Shown: positions 32,657 through 44,961 of the stretch, in pieces
How positions within the stretch are numbered: position 1 is the first letter of the stretch
How the letters are laid out: every line of letters begins with the position of its first letter
Source: Coniella vitis
Lineage: Eukaryota; Ascomycota; Sordariomycetes; Diaporthales; Schizoparmaceae
Direction of reading: 5' to 3'
Assembly: GCA_011317545.1 (NCBI GenBank)
Contig: WUJK01000010.1
Coordinates: forward strand, 868,001 to 932,000
DNA: 64,000 bases
Position numbers and translations under genes: made by a program
Notes under the pieces: model-generated
Seen by the model: only the letters and a program-made list of their open reading frames with translations
What the model was told of the DNA's origin: nothing
Database searches by the model: none

Positions 32657-33006
32657 ATAATTCGGGGTGGATTCGACATACGTCGTGGTTTATCCTCAAA
32701 CCTCCGAGTCATATCTGATGCGATATTGCTGTTACAGCCCATCCTTGGAGTTCTAGATTTCAAACTTGTGGCGCTGCTATCAAACACACATCACCTGTAG
32801 AACTTCGTGCTAACCATTCTCAAGTGCGACACGGCTTCAACTTTGTCAACAACACTAATCTCTCACTCACAGAAAGAACACGGTAGTCTGTCCCAAGAAC
32901 ATGGTAAAATTAAATACAATCAAGAGAATCCCCATTGCGTGTGAATGCGCTCAAGCGAGCCTCGTCTCCTCTCTCTCTCTCTCTTTCCCCATTCAAACAA
33001 GCCTCC

Positions 33007-33305
33007 TCAGCAGCTCGGCCCAAAACAGCACGAATTCGTCGAGTTCGACTCATATGTGGGCAGCACAAAGGAGTACTCCTCCGCGCAATACTGCGTACAC
33101 CCATTCAGCCCATACTCGTCGTCGTCCAGCTTCAGAACCCGGCTCATCGCCCTCGCGGTGGTGGCAGTGGCAGTGTCGGTGGCGCAATAGTACGCCAAGT
33201 CCTCGGCGCTCGTGCCCGCGCTACAGCCCGCTTCGGCGGCCGTGACATCCGTCTCGTCGTCTCGTTTTCCCCCTGCCGTGCTACGTGCCCATTCCCTTCG
33301 CCGAG

Positions 33306-33365
<60 letters not shown>

Positions 33366-34738
33366 CACCACCTTCGGCGATCAGGCTGGCAGGATACTCG
33401 ATATCAAAAACGGGCTTGTCGTTCTCCACATAGTACGCCTGGAAGACACTGCAAAACTCGTCCGTGCTGCCGCGGTTGGAGCCGACATTGTCGGACCCGA
33501 TGCAGTTCTCGGAAATGGCAAAGTCCATGAGGGTGTGGATGCGGTCCGTCAGCTCGACGGCGTTCTTTTGCCCGATCATGAGGGCAAGACCCCGGGTGGT
33601 GGTCTTGGAGTGTGCGTAGGTGGACAGCGCGGCGAGGAAGGCGATCATGTCGTCTTGGGTGATTTGTTTGCCGATGGACTCGGAGGGGTCGAGTTGCTGG
33701 GGGGGAGGGGGGGAAATGGATGGGTTAGCTGAGTGTGTGGTGACTTTTTTGGTCTTTGGGTATAAGAGAGAGAGAGAGAGAAAAAAAAAAAAAAGGAAAA
33801 AAGGGGGAGGGGGGGTCTCATGGGCAAGTATGAGGACTCACGTAGGTGTCGATGTTGTCTGGGTCGATGCTTCACAGTGGACAGTTAGCAAGGCTGTTTG
33901 TTTTGTTTTGTTTGCCCCCCCGTTGGAGAGAACGTTTGCTAACTCACCCATCACAGCCTATACTATGTGCAAGATCGATACGAGCCTTGTGAAGCGCGAG
34001 CACAGCACTGTTCGTGACGTCGATGTAATGCTCCTGATCGTAGTTGGCGACAGTCGACCCGCTGAACAAGCCATCCGCGTCCCAGTCGGGCCAGTCGCAG
34101 TCGGTATACTGCACAGCGCCGGCGTTGAAGTAGCACAAGACCGTGGCTCCAGCTGCCTGTGACCAGGTGTATTGGTATTGGCTTTAGCTCATATAACAAG
34201 AAAGTGGAAAAGACTAGAAAGAAGGGAGCGAGAAAGGTTAAAATCAAACTTCTCGCCAACCCCACAAGGAACTCACATGAAGCGCCGGAATGACCGTCGA
34301 GTCCTTGCTCGCCAGAAACAAATCAATATCCACCACCGTGGCATCAGCCGGTTGCAGCCCGCCACGCAAATCGACCGGGTCCTGGATAGCGATTTGCCAT
34401 TTTGCACCCGGCTTGAACCCCTCTGGGACTTGAGCAGCCGCGCCAGTCGATGAGGAGGAGGAGGACGACGACGACGACGACGACGACGCCGCCGCCACCA
34501 GCGGTGTTGCTGCTGCTGTCGTTGCTGCCGTTGTTGCCGTCAAAGACTGTGTTGCCGCCGCAGTGATAGCTCGCTGTGCTGAGCTCGATTGGAAATCGTC
34601 TGCAGAGGCTGTGGAATGGGAGCCCCAGCAATCACCGTGTGACCTCCGGATCGGAGGCTGGGAACGCAAAGAGTCTGCTTTGGCACTGCCAATACCGGCC
34701 AGAGAAAGCAAAAGTGTTCGCGTCAAGAACGAAGGCAT
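33007..34738 (-). CDS. Secreted GH114 glycosidase (endo-alpha-1,4-polygalactosaminidase family)
   Basis: Four exons: 34738-34277, 34156-33948, 33869-33842 and 33696-33007; introns 120, 78 and 145 nt, phases consistent; 462 residues. The family degrades alpha-1,4-linked galactosamine polymers such as fungal galactosaminogalactan; secretion is indicated by the signal peptide (MPSFLTRTLLLSLAGIGSAKA). An Ala/Thr/Ser-rich linker ends in a Ser run near residue 95, before the catalytic barrel. Family motifs are KWQIAIQDPVDL, DATVVDIDLF, VLCYFNAG, RIDLAHSIGCDGIDPDNID and ALMIGQKN; the acidic residues in DIDLF and DPDNID are the likely active-site set. A 19-Ser run (AGC repeat) plus ~25 charged residues is inserted before the final strand (LNGCTQYC). 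Exon 3 is only 28 nt. Identification is strong; the true substrate is inferred. Confidence 0.9.
33306..33363 (+). repeat. (GCT)n trinucleotide microsatellite, about 19 units
   Basis: An uninterrupted GCT run on the + strand encodes poly-Ser (AGC) inside the GH114 gene on the - strand. It is expected to vary in length. Confidence 0.95.
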
Positions 34739-36652
34739 CCTGATGCCCTAAACAGGAACTAGAGAGCGACGGAGAAAAAGAAGAGTTTTGGTTGGGGAAA
34801 AAAAAAAAAAAGAATGAGCGACTGTGGGACTGCTACTCCGAGATCATCACCACCGATGCAAACATGACTTGCTGAGGATCTACATGCTCGATTTTGGTGC
34901 GAAATTGCAGAGTGTCTATTATCTATAGTGTATTTCTTCCCATCAAATCACATCTTGTTAAGAAAAGCCTTTGACGGCTTGAAGCAGGAATCCATCATTG
35001 CGGCAAGGGGCGCCTACATATGCACGCCAAGATGCATTTGTTCCTTTTCCAAAGGTCACACGCAGCGCGCTGTGGCTCTTGAGCGTGTGTGCCACACACT
35101 CGGTATGCCCTGATGAAGAAAAAAGGCTTGATGAAAGGTAGACGCCGCATTTCTAGGCATGTTCGAAGCGCGCTTCCGAGCGTCTTGCCGCTGCGAATCA
35201 ACTGACTGGGGCGGGCGGGCGGGCATTCGAAACGAAACAGCCACACTGCGTGTTAGGCTCATTAAGCTTAGCGGCTAAGGTGATGGAGACGTGTCAGGGC
35301 ATGCTTCTTTTGGTCTTGGCAAGACAAGTAGAGAAATATTGGAATGGCTGGGCTGGGCTGGGCTGGGCTGGCTGGGCTGAAGCGATGGGGTATAAGGCCA
35401 CTTCGAGTCTCAACAGCGTTCTAAGGATCGCGATAGTCAAACAGGCTACGTTTCCTTCTATCGTCTTCGTCGGAGTGTGCCGAAAGGCTGTGAGAGGTGA
35501 TAGCACAGCTAGGATTGCTGGTCCGTACCGTGGCATTGGCCTTCTCAATGTCGCTGTCCAGAACTTCCGCCGCGAACCGCTCCGCCACAAGCGGAAAAGC
35601 ATCGTGGCGCTTTTCCATACCCAAGGATTTATATGGATGTGTAACGATTACGTACGAATTCTCTCTTTCAATCGTCGATACTAGACGCCATAGCATCTGA
35701 GTGCCCAACCCTTGATTTACCCGACGGGTTTCGCTTCGAAAAATGATATCCTTCTTGACGTCAGTCACGTCTTGAAACAGCGACCTGATTATGAACCTCA
35801 GTAACGTTGCTCAGCATATTGCTTCTGTCAGGGGACGATGCTAGCATGCAAATCGATATGCTAGTGATAGCCATGGAGTACATAGTCAAACCTACTGGTT
35901 ACACCCAGGACTTGGTTATTACGAACGCCCATTTGCTATCATTCGACGGCTTACTGCAAGATTGCCATGAAAATAAGAGCCTTGATCGTATGCTACATCA
36001 ATATAAATATACAGATCAATACTACACAAACCATAACCAACAAAATCATGTACAATGGTCTTGCAAACATGTAAACCTTCCATCCTTTATGATTCTTTGG
36101 TTAGAAGCGTTGTTTGACAGAGCCACACTTCCAAAGTATGTTCTTGAATTGGCTAGAATTAAATACTGACTACAGGCACCTTGTCATCAACTACAACTAT
36201 GTACGCGAACTATTGTATCTTGGCCAGTCTTGCAAGGCAGTAAGTCGGACGGCCAAGAGAAAAAGAAAGTTGAAAAAAAAGGTACTGGCCAGTCAAGCCT
36301 TGGGTTTTCGCTTCTTATACTTCTCCTGACCTGCATTCTGAACAAGTCCAATGAATGTATTGATAGTATTCATCCAAGGTCAAGATCGACTAGTTGGAGG
36401 CTTGGAAAGATAGATTCTGCAAAAAGGTTAATTAAAAGGGAGCATCTATCTCGTTTCCTTGGTTGGGCATTGGACACAATCGCCGTAGCCAATTTCCATG
36501 ACGAGGTTACTCTCTAACAATTCCATGAAACAAGAACTGATGAGCGGATTTGGTGAAAAAAGAACACTTTGGTTCCATGGGTATTATTATTTCTTTTTGT
36601 AGCTTGTGCTTTATCAGTCTTATCATCCTTTTACATCCACCGTCTGTCTCCC
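34739..36652. other. Intergenic, partly AT-rich
   Basis: Upstream region of GH114 (A13 run at about 34799) and downstream region of the HAD gene. A GGCTG pentanucleotide run lies at about 35345-35379. The stretch 35800-36550 is AT-rich with no gene; I see no repeat family that explains it. Confidence 0.5.
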
Positions 36653-37488
36653 TCACGACTGCGCAATAATCTTCTCGGCCATCTCGACCAACGAGTCAGC
36701 CACCACGTCAACCTCACCAAACACCTCTGGCACAGGCTCAATCTCCCACACCGAGCACCACGCCGCCTTGAATCTGGTTTTGTTTTCTCAAGAGTCAGCG
36801 ACAATCCTCTCTACCCTTGGCACCGCTTACACTCTGCGCCATCAAAAAGGAAAGGAATTCGGGGAAGAACAACAACAACAACAACTCACCCATTCGCTTT
36901 GGCACCCGACGAATCCCACATGTGCGCCGCAGCAAACCACGTCTGGTCTGCGCCCCGGAACCGATCCAACACATGGTGGTACGCCTTGGGTACCGGCTTC
37001 CTCACATCCAGCCCGTCGCACGTGAAGAAGTTGTCCTCGGGGACCTCGAGCCCCGCGCGGGCCAGATAGCCGCGCACGCGCTCCTTGTCGCCCGTCGTCA
37101 GCGCCCACACGGTGAAGCCGGCGGCGCGCAGCTTCTGCCACGCCTCCTGGATGCCCGGGCGGGCGCGCAGCGCGGCGTAGCCCTGGGCGCAGGCGTCGGC
37201 GTCGGCGTCCGAGAAGAGCGCGCGCACGTCGGGCACGCCGAGCTGGGCGAGCACGCGGTGGAAGAGCGCGCGGAAGACGGGGAAGTACGGGCGGTAGCGG
37301 CCCGAGAGGTCGAGGAAGGTGAATTCGCGCTCGGCGCACTCCATCCAGCTGTAGGCAACGACGCGCGCCGACAGGCCGTGGGGCGCGAGCCGGGCGCCGA
37401 TGCGGGCGTCGATGGTCTCGAAGAAGGCTTCGTAGCCGACGCAGGTGCCGACTATGTCGAAGACGACGTGCTTGCCGCTGGTGGCCAT
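36653..37488 (-). CDS. HAD-superfamily hydrolase, 2-haloacid dehalogenase-like
   Basis: Exons 37488-36890 and 36773-36653 (116-nt intron); 239 residues, ATG at 37488. HAD enzymes use an N-terminal Asp nucleophile; here motif I is VVFDIVGT with D11. Later motifs are VWALTTGD (motif II, Thr), the lysine in DVRKPVPKAYHHVL (motif III) and WFAAAHMWDSSGAK (motif IV, the HxWD type typical of L-2-haloacid dehalogenases). The last exon supplies GFKAAWCSVWE.. to the end. The coding sequence is extremely GC-rich in third positions, unlike its AT-rich surroundings. The substrate is unknown; dehalogenase activity should not be assumed. Confidence 0.92.
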
Positions 37489-38889
37489 TGTAGGGGATGG
37501 TCTTTTCGTTTTCTTTTTTGGGTGCTGGTTGGGTGTGTGTGTGTTGCAGGATGAAGGGTGGCCTCGTGCTTGTGGTTGGGTGGCGCAAGAAGAGTTACTG
37601 CTACAGCACCAGGGATGGTATAGAAGAGTATGAGAGGGAAGATAAAAAAGAGAAAGTGGCCAAGCATAAGTCTCCAGGCCAAATGGGCTGGGAATATAAA
37701 GCCTCCATATAGAAGTTTAGGATCATGTCGCTCGGCTGCGAGCTCGAGTCGAGCCGGCAGCGCAGTTCCGCTCCCGGCCCGGGGCCTGGCAGATAGGCCT
37801 GGCCGGATACGCCCCAGTTTGCCTATTTGACGCGCCTCGAATACCCCAATGGCTCGTCTGGGGATGGATGTGACGGCATGACAAATAGGATCAAGAAACG
37901 CTATTGTCCTGAATGCAGATATATAGTCTTTTGCCTAGGCTGTGTGATCCTGGGCAGTTCGCGGCCTTGTGGTCTTTGGATAACCGGCCGGAAAAGGGTT
38001 TCTTTACTCTCCAGCTTTCAATTGTGGTCTTGCAAATATGCACAAATAGTAGCTCTTGTGGCAAGTACTTTTCTTCTATTTCTCAAGGACACGTTCTGGC
38101 TGACTGGCTAATAGGAGCAGTGACATTTCTGAAGAAAACCGCTCTTGCGGAGGCAGCCACAGACAAGAGCAAGCATTGCACTCGATCTCGGGCGCACCGG
38201 ATCTTAATAAAGACGGCAGCAAGCCAAACGGAGCATGGACGGATTATCTTGGAAGCAGAAGCAGCTGTCATCTCAGTCTCTTCCATGTTCACAGTCCAGT
38301 CAAGCGAATCACACAGATGTGCGGGCCAAAGGCACTGGAAGAACTCCCCGAGGTCGGATGCTCAGACAGAGCAAGGCTTCAAAGCGCCTAAATCCCCCAC
38401 GGCTTCAAAGCATTCGGAACGCTTTCGGCAGGCTGCCTGGCCCTAAAGCGCTGGGGATATACTGCACTTACAGCGAGACGGTGGTGTGGCTTAGGGCTCA
38501 TAGGCGCTTCCCACACAGCCACGCAGATCACTAGCGCTTCTTCTAGGAGGCGCACTAGCCGCATCTTCAGCCTTGATTACAATACAGGGACAATGCTGGC
38601 TGCTGCAGACTCACCTTGGGAGGATTCGAGAATGAATACATGGTGAGTTATTATAACGTATGAACTAACTTGCTGCCAAAGATCTACAAATAAAAGAGAA
38701 AGAACGTGAAAAAAGAGGTCAGATGCCTGGAAACCCCGACCAGTGAAACAAATGAGAGAAAGCGTTCCTTCAACATCTGGCCGCTTCTTTTCCTCCAGCC
38801 TCCTCCTGCTTCTTCAACACAATGCACCCACCACGCGGCCGCGCCTCTCTGATCACAAAACCCGCCGCCTCCCCTCGCACACTCACTTT
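37489..38889. other. Intergenic
   Basis: Upstream region of the HAD gene and downstream region of the acyltransferase; no gene seen. Confidence 0.5.
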
Positions 38890-40380
38890 TCACACCCTCG
38901 TCGCCTTGGCCACCCATTTGGAAAACCGAATACAATTCCGATCCACTACCCTCGTAAACACGTCCCCAACCCACACCGATACCACCACAGCGAGCGCGCC
39001 CCCCGTCATCACCGACGCAAACAAGCTCCACCCCACAGTGCCATTCAAGTAGCGAATCATCTTGTCCCCAACACTATAGACTATGGGCCAGTGCATCAGG
39101 TACATGCCAAAACTGATGTGGCCCAGGTACAGAACCACCGGGTTGTTGAGCCACCTCTGGGCCCGCGGCAGGTTCTCGAGGCTGAGAATGACGGCAATGG
39201 CCGCGCAGTTGAGGTACAACAACCGCACGTCGACGTACGAAGGCGAGTAGAGGAGGAAGCCGTACAGCGGGCTGTCGCGGGGTTCATAGGGTGGGAAGCC
39301 GGAAAGGTACAGCGCGATGACGAGGATGGCCGCCCAAAAAACCCATGGTACGCAAGTGGTAGCAGGAGACTCGGTGTCAATATCAGCGCCACTGTCGGTG
39401 TCGGGGCTGCTGCCACCACCACCACCGCGGCCCCTCCTTCTCCTGCGGCAGAGAAATGAAGGGAGACGCAGTGGCGCAAGGCGAGCACGCAGGTGGCGCA
39501 CCTCGGCCAGCATCATGCCCGCAATGAACAGCGAAATGTCCCAGTACCCTTCAAATAGGCACCACCAGGAAAAAAGACCCAACCCGAAAAGACGCAGCCA
39601 GGGAGACATGCGAACCATGGTGCACAGAAAGAACACCACCATGGACCCGCGGAACTCGCACGAGAGTGTCCAGGCGTGGCCCCAGTTGGAGATCACCGGG
39701 ACGTCTGTCTCGTTGCCGCGGTTGAAGCGGAAGGGTGCCCAGGCGGAAAAGAGAAACAGGCGCCATCCGTTGACAAGCTGCGCCCACAAATGGCCCGTGG
39801 GTGGTGGGGGAAACCACCCGGCTTCGGTGAAGAGGACGCAGGTCACAATGACGGGCCAGAGAGGTAGGAAGAGGCGGAAGGGGCGGCGGATAATCTTGGA
39901 AGGGAGACTAGCCAGGACGCTGTCGGGCTGGCCATCGTAGGCGCGCCTGAGTGGATCGTGCGAGAGGACGAAGCCGCTGAGGACAAAGAAGATGTGGACG
40001 GCGAACTGTCCTGACACGAGAAGGCGGACAAAGGGGAGTTGGATGAAGGCCGTGTCCTCGGGGCGGGTGCCGTAGGCCCAGTAGATGATGTCGTACCATT
40101 GCGCGCTGAGGTGCTGTAGCATGACTGCCACGGCGGCCACGCCGCGCACACCGTTGAGGTAGGTGGTGCTGTCGGGTTCATAATTGTAGATCTTGTAGCC
40201 GAGGCGAGAGGCAACAAATGCGGGGAGGAGGGCCACGAGGTACCCTTTTAGCCTGTCGGACTTCCTCTGCTGCGGGCTGGGGCCCTTGTTGTCGCCTATT
40301 GTGACATATTCGTGGTCATCGCTGCCCATGCAGGCTCCAAACAGTGAGCGTAGGCGTGTGGGATGCCGTGAGACCTCCAT
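38890..40380 (-). CDS. Acyltransferase-3 family membrane protein
   Basis: 496 residues from ATG 40380 (MEVSRHPTRLRSLFGA). The frame is open to 40452, but that upstream stretch begins with TTG, so 40380 is the likely start. The family moves acyl groups onto sugars, lipids or other small molecules at a membrane. The family N-block is TYLNGVRGVAAVAVMLQH (about residues 93-110) with the conserved basic/His pair, followed by FFVLSGFVLS and about ten hydrophobic helices. A hydrophilic Arg/Gly-rich loop (around residues 320-345) separates the later helices. Conserved GHISFGMYLMHWPIVY is near the C-terminus. The acceptor is unknown. Confidence 0.9.
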   Translation of the reverse strand: MEVSRHPTRLRSLFGACMGSDDHEYVTIGDNKGPSPQQRKSDRLKGYLVALLPAFVASRLGYKIYNYEPDSTTYLNGVRGVAAVAVMLQHLSAQWYDIIYWAYGTRPEDTAFIQLPFVRLLVSGQFAVHIFFVLSGFVLSHDPLRRAYDGQPDSVLASLPSKIIRRPFRLFLPLWPVIVTCVLFTEAGWFPPPPTGHLWAQLVNGWRLFLFSAWAPFRFNRGNETDVPVISNWGHAWTLSCEFRGSMVVFFLCTMVRMSPWLRLFGLGLFSWWCLFEGYWDISLFIAGMMLAEVRHLRARLAPLRLPSFLCRRRRRGRGGGGGSSPDTDSGADIDTESPATTCVPWVFWAAILVIALYLSGFPPYEPRDSPLYGFLLYSPSYVDVRLLYLNCAAIAVILSLENLPRAQRWLNNPVVLYLGHISFGMYLMHWPIVYSVGDKMIRYLNGTVGWSLFASVMTGGALAVVVSVWVGDVFTRVVDRNCIRFSKWVAKATRV

Positions 40381-41704
40381 TGCATCTGTGCTTGCAGCTC
40401 CCTTGCTGGCTGACAAGAGGAAAAGAAATACCGACAGCCTGTGGAAAGGCAAACGGAGGTGGAGGCGGATTCGAATAGGCTTTTAGCAAACGAGGTGCCG
40501 GCAGAGCAATATAGGTCAAGGAGCGCTCGAAACAAAAATGGAAAAAATGGAAGCAGTTGCCGGCTGCAAGACAAGAGCAGCATGGCGAAATACCATCTTT
40601 TTGAGAAAGGCATTGATGGTGAGAGGCGTGTACGCGCGTTGGAGAAAAACGCGACGGGTTCCGTGTCTGAGATGGCGGATCAAGGGAGGGAGTATCTTCA
40701 GCCATATCGGATGGACCAGCCCGGAATCCTTTGGCCGGTATAGCATTTGCAATATAACGCATCATGGTGCATATCAGTGCCCAATAAGTATTCTTGGCAA
40801 CCTATTCGCGCTCGAGTGGGAAGAGTCCAGTCTGAGATGCTCGATGGCAAGGCTGAGGCGAGGCTGAGAACTGCCAGAAACAGATTAGCTCGCACCCCCC
40901 CACCCCACATTTTGTCATGATGGTACTATGTGTTCTGGTATAGTACTATGTACATAGTACATGGCACCGTCACAAACATCTCCTTGCCTTGTCGGCGGTT
41001 GTCGTGCAGGATCTGCTTGACCAAGTCGGCTTTTCTGCAGAGAGCCCTCACCGTTGGAGCTCGCACAAATACGTGCAGCAAGAGAGCCGAAGACGGGCAA
41101 AACCAAGATTGGCCACCATGCTGGAAATGCAGCTCCATTACTCGCGATGCGCGATGCGCGATACGCGAAGGCGTTCGAGGCACATGCCAAGGGATGAAAA
41201 GCGGATGGTTGAGACAAAAAGCATTAACCAGTCTGGACGAATGGATGACCGCAGGGGGCGCTATACCGTTTCTGGGAAGATTCGGCAGACTCATAAATGA
41301 CTGAGCGGCTGAGAAGCAAGGAACAGGGGTGTCGACGGCCAGGTCCAGGTGCAAGACTCGGCTGGCTGGCAGAAGGAGGCAGGGGGGGTCCGGAGAATTC
41401 CGCTGCGATCGCGCCCACACGCTCCCACGTCGTCCCTCCCACCTTGCAGATGGCAGGTGCCGCGCGCCTTTCTCCTGCCTCTGCCTACATAGTACCCTCT
41501 CCTCTTCGATTCTGCCGCACTTCTCCCGGACAATCACCGACATTTTGCCTTGTTTTTGCTGCGACAACCCCCCGGCTTGGGCCTGCCAGCTGCCCCGCGC
41601 TGGCCCCCCCAACTCCCTCGAGGTGTGACCCGGTGCGGAACGGAACGAGCTGGATAAATAAATAATAATTAAAAATTAAGGTTATTAAGGCTGCCCAGCC
41701 CATC
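40381..41704. other. Divergent promoter region with palindromic motif
   Basis: Lies between the acyltransferase (-) and the Zn2Cys6 gene (+). It contains the perfect 18-bp palindrome at 40943-40960 and another TACATAGTAC at 41486-41495, plus a GCGATGCGCGATGCGCGATACGCG repeat near 41149. No gene seen. Confidence 0.6.
40943..40960. promoter_or_regulatory. Perfect 18-bp palindrome GTACTATGTACATAGTAC
   Basis: The sequence equals its reverse complement and consists of two overlapping copies of the TACATAGTAC motif that recurs between genes in this window. A protein-binding role is inference. Confidence 0.6.
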
Positions 41705-44520
41705 ATGTCTGGCTTTCACGACAGCCACAGCCACAGCCGGGCCCACCGCCCCTCCTCTCCGACGACCTCTTCCCTTGCCACACTGACGACGACAACGGCC
41801 ACCACCACCACCACCAACACCAACAACAACACCACTATCACCACCGGCAGTGTCGCCAAGTTGCCCCAGCTGCTCAACGCAAGTCCTGCGCCTGCGCCCG
41901 CGCCCTTTCACTACGGCACGTCCCCGGCGCCCTCAAACCACATCCCGCCCTCGGCTTATCCTCACAATGGTCTTCCCACGCCTCAGCAGCTCAGCGTCAC
42001 GGCCAACGGTAGCGGCAATGGAAATGGAAATGGTCACGGCAGCCTACACAGTCCAGCCCATAGAGGCCCCTATGCCCTCTCTCCAACCAACAGGCTGAAT
42101 GCGCCTCGGTACCAGAGTCCTCCGGATCACCACAACCAGCAACAACAGCAGCAGCAGCACCACCATCATCTGCCTCATCCTCACCAGCACCCGCACCAAC
42201 AACAACACCAGCACCACCTCCACCACCAAGAGCTTTCCAATACCGGTAACCATAGCGCAACCACTCCCACAAGCTCTCACGCTCCCTCCACCTCTGAGAC
42301 GGCGTCACCTCCGCCCAATAAGAAGAACACTAGAATACCAAGGGCCTGTGACTTGTGCAGCCAAAGAAAAGTAAAGGTCAGTCCGTGGATCAGGGCAATC
42401 TGCGATGGGTGAGATATCGACCTTGCAAGTCGTATTGACAACGTGCCTCTTAGTGTGAAGGAGGTCCCCCGCCTTGCCGTCCTTGTCGCGAGCTCAACGT
42501 TGCCTGTACGTATGACCGTATCAAGAAACGCAGAGGTCCTCCCAACCGAGCTGCGGAAGCTGCACGAGAAGCCGAAAAAAGGAGAAGGCTGGGCAACGAT
42601 GGCTCGATCCCTCCTTTGCAGAATGCTGCTCACGCGCTTGTCTCGCTTGGCAGTCCCCACGGACAGATAGTCATGGACGCTGAGCAATGCATCGCACCCT
42701 TGGGCGTCCTTGAACTCTTGGTCGACGACTTCTTCACCTATATTCATCCGTTGACGCCATTCCCTCACGAGCCCACGTTTCGGGAGGCGTTCAGGAACCG
42801 CGAGGATCGAACAAACCCCGAGTTCTTGGCCCTTCTGGCGAGTATGATAGGGGCCCTTGTAGCGTCATTTCCACGATCCGCACGTCTTCATCTAAAGGCA
42901 TCACATAGCTATGACAAATTTCCAAGAGCCATTATGCTGGTGGACAGATGTGTCAAGGTGGCCCTTGCCATGCGCCCTGCCGATCTCATGCTCAAGGACG
43001 TCCTCAGTGTCAATGATGCTGCTGTCAGCTATTTCCTCTGTTTGGGTGCTGGTTACACAATGCGCTGGAACCAGTGTCATCGGTTTCTGGGAGAGTCCTT
43101 GCGCTTCTTGCGTGAGATGGGATTTCACAGAAGGAGGCCACCGCCTACCATACTGTCCCTGACCTCTAATCGACAAGAGGACCAGTCAAATGACTTCATC
43201 AGCGACGAAATTGGCAAGAGAATATATTGGTGTATTTTTCTGGGTGTCCGGTGAGTAGCAAAATCTGCGTATTATAATCTCTTCCAAGATTAGCATACCA
43301 GGTTGCCAACAACAGAAAGAAAAAAAATCGCGGACTCCAAAGTACTATAGATACCGCTATTGTAGTTCGCATTATTTTATTGGCAACCTGCATACTAACA
43401 TTCTTGCAGATCCATGTCCCAAATCGAATCATCAAATGGAGATCTAATCATTCCCCCGGCTACCCCCAACACTTCCTATCCAGACTTTCCCCGCGAAGTC
43501 GACGATGCCTATATTCTTGCCGATCGAATCCTGCCACAGCCTGAAGGCACAGTATCCAAACTGACAGGCTTTGTGAAATGCGCGCAAATTTATCAAACTA
43601 TGGACGACATTGTGCGCATCGAGCTGTCGCATGGCATGTCCGCGTACACCTGGGATCAGCAAAAGCAATACTTGCACACCGCCCTCCTCAAAGTTAAGGA
43701 AGTCGCCGAAACCCTGCCACCCGAATTGAGAATCGACACGATGCGGCACGTGGGCGTAAATAAATATGGTTACCCCCAAGTCAGTCAGGACGGATCGAGC
43801 ACCACCTCCCCCTACCGCTACGTCCCGGCCGCCTATCCCAACAACCAGCCCACCAACGACGTCCGCCACCTGTTTGCCCAAGACGAATCCAAGAAGCGCG
43901 AGGTGCAATACGAGATTCAAAAAGCCAACATTTACGCATCCCTCCTTGGCACGCGGTCACACTACGTCGAGCGCTACCTCTCCCTGCGCGATGTCTACCT
44001 CGCCAACCAGCGCGCAAAGACCCAGGCCAATGCCTCGGGTAGTATCGTGTACCGCACCGCTGCCGAGTTCTCGTCGTCTTCCCTCGCAGCGGCTGCAATC
44101 CAGGCAGCTGCCGAGCAGGCCAACGACAGCATCGACGACATGTTTCTCACAGAACGCGAAGAAGTTGTGCAAACGCTGTTCAGCGTGCTCGGGTCCATTG
44201 AGCAGTGTAACATGGAGCCCAATGGCGGGTCACTCATCAGCAAAATTCGTCAAGTAGCATGCACCCTGCTGAGTGATCGACCTGATCGCAAGGGCCAGTA
44301 TGAGCTGCGGAATGAGGAGTATCTAAAAGCATTTTTGGATATCCTGACGAGATTGGAGAAGACCGGCACGGGCGTTATGCCGAATGTAGCGGGTTCAAGT
44401 GTCACGACGCCGCAGAATGGGGACTCGATGACGGTGCAGGACGAGGAGCAGGAATTACGAGATTGGGCAGACTTAAGGGAGCAGCAGTATAAGATGACGA
44501 GGGAGCGGTTTGCAGGTTGA
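41705..44520 (+). CDS. Zn2Cys6 transcription factor with MHR domain
   Basis: Exons 41705-42376, 42454-43250 and 43410-44520 (introns 77 and 159 nt); 859 residues. Residues 1-205 are low complexity (Thr, Asn, His, Gln runs; HHQQHQHH-like). The zinc cluster is C215 and C218, C225, C232 and C235, C242 (ACDLCSQRKVK, then CEGGPPPCRPCRELNVAC), again split by an intron before the third Cys, followed by a basic linker IKKRRGPPNRAAEA. The long fungal-specific regulatory (MHR) domain includes LLVDDFFTYIHPLTPFPHEPTF, RFLREMGFH and RIYWCIFLGVR. This domain order is common in sugar or secondary-metabolism regulators, but no specific ortholog is claimed. The 5' flank carries two TACATAGTAC motifs. Confidence 0.9.
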
Positions 44521-44961
44521 ATTTCGAAAACAAAGGTGGAAAGCCTCGGAGGGGGTTCTCTTTTTGGCTTGTGGAGAGGTTATTGCTGCTGCAAGATGGG
44601 CGCGATGGTCGTATAGGAGTGTTGGTGTCCAAGGATGTTTTTTGAAGTCTATACCAACAGGTTGATGAATTTGTATACATACGACCACAACGCAATAATA
44701 GTTTATATTCTCTTTTGCATAATTGAGATATTATCGAATCTTTCAAGAGTCGAGCGAAGGGAATTGATTATCTTCAGTTGGCATTTAACATTCCAGAACC
44801 TCTCAGGTTTTGAAAAACGAGCTTGACATTCATCTGCGTAACTTACTTTACTCGGTTTGATGAATCAATAAACAAAGGTATAACAGAAATCCTACCAAAA
44901 CATTAACTACAGGAAAAAAAGAAATCAAAAGAAAAAAAACGCGAAATACGCAAAAGAAATG
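44521..44961. other. Intergenic, AT-rich
   Basis: 3' flank of the Zn2Cys6 gene; A-rich tracts at 44912-44941 would read as T runs downstream of the tRNA on the - strand. Confidence 0.5.

Larger units (their letters stand above)
30870..33006. other. Long intergenic region with possible gene relics
   Basis: Upstream region of the HET gene, then about 1.8 kb without a convincing gene. Two weak protein-like stretches on the - strand are listed separately (31427-31861 and 32459-32656). Confidence 0.4.

Noticed and set aside
32935..33732. 265-codon plus-strand frame with poly-Ala
   Set aside because: Opposite strand of the GH114 AGC repeat; the GH114 gene explains the DNA.
36817..37588. Frames of 245 and 248 codons over the HAD gene
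   Set aside because: Shadows of the GC-rich HAD coding sequence in other frames.
40381..40452. N-terminal extension of the acyltransferase resembling a signal peptide
   Set aside because: It starts with TTG, not ATG; the first ATG is at 40380.
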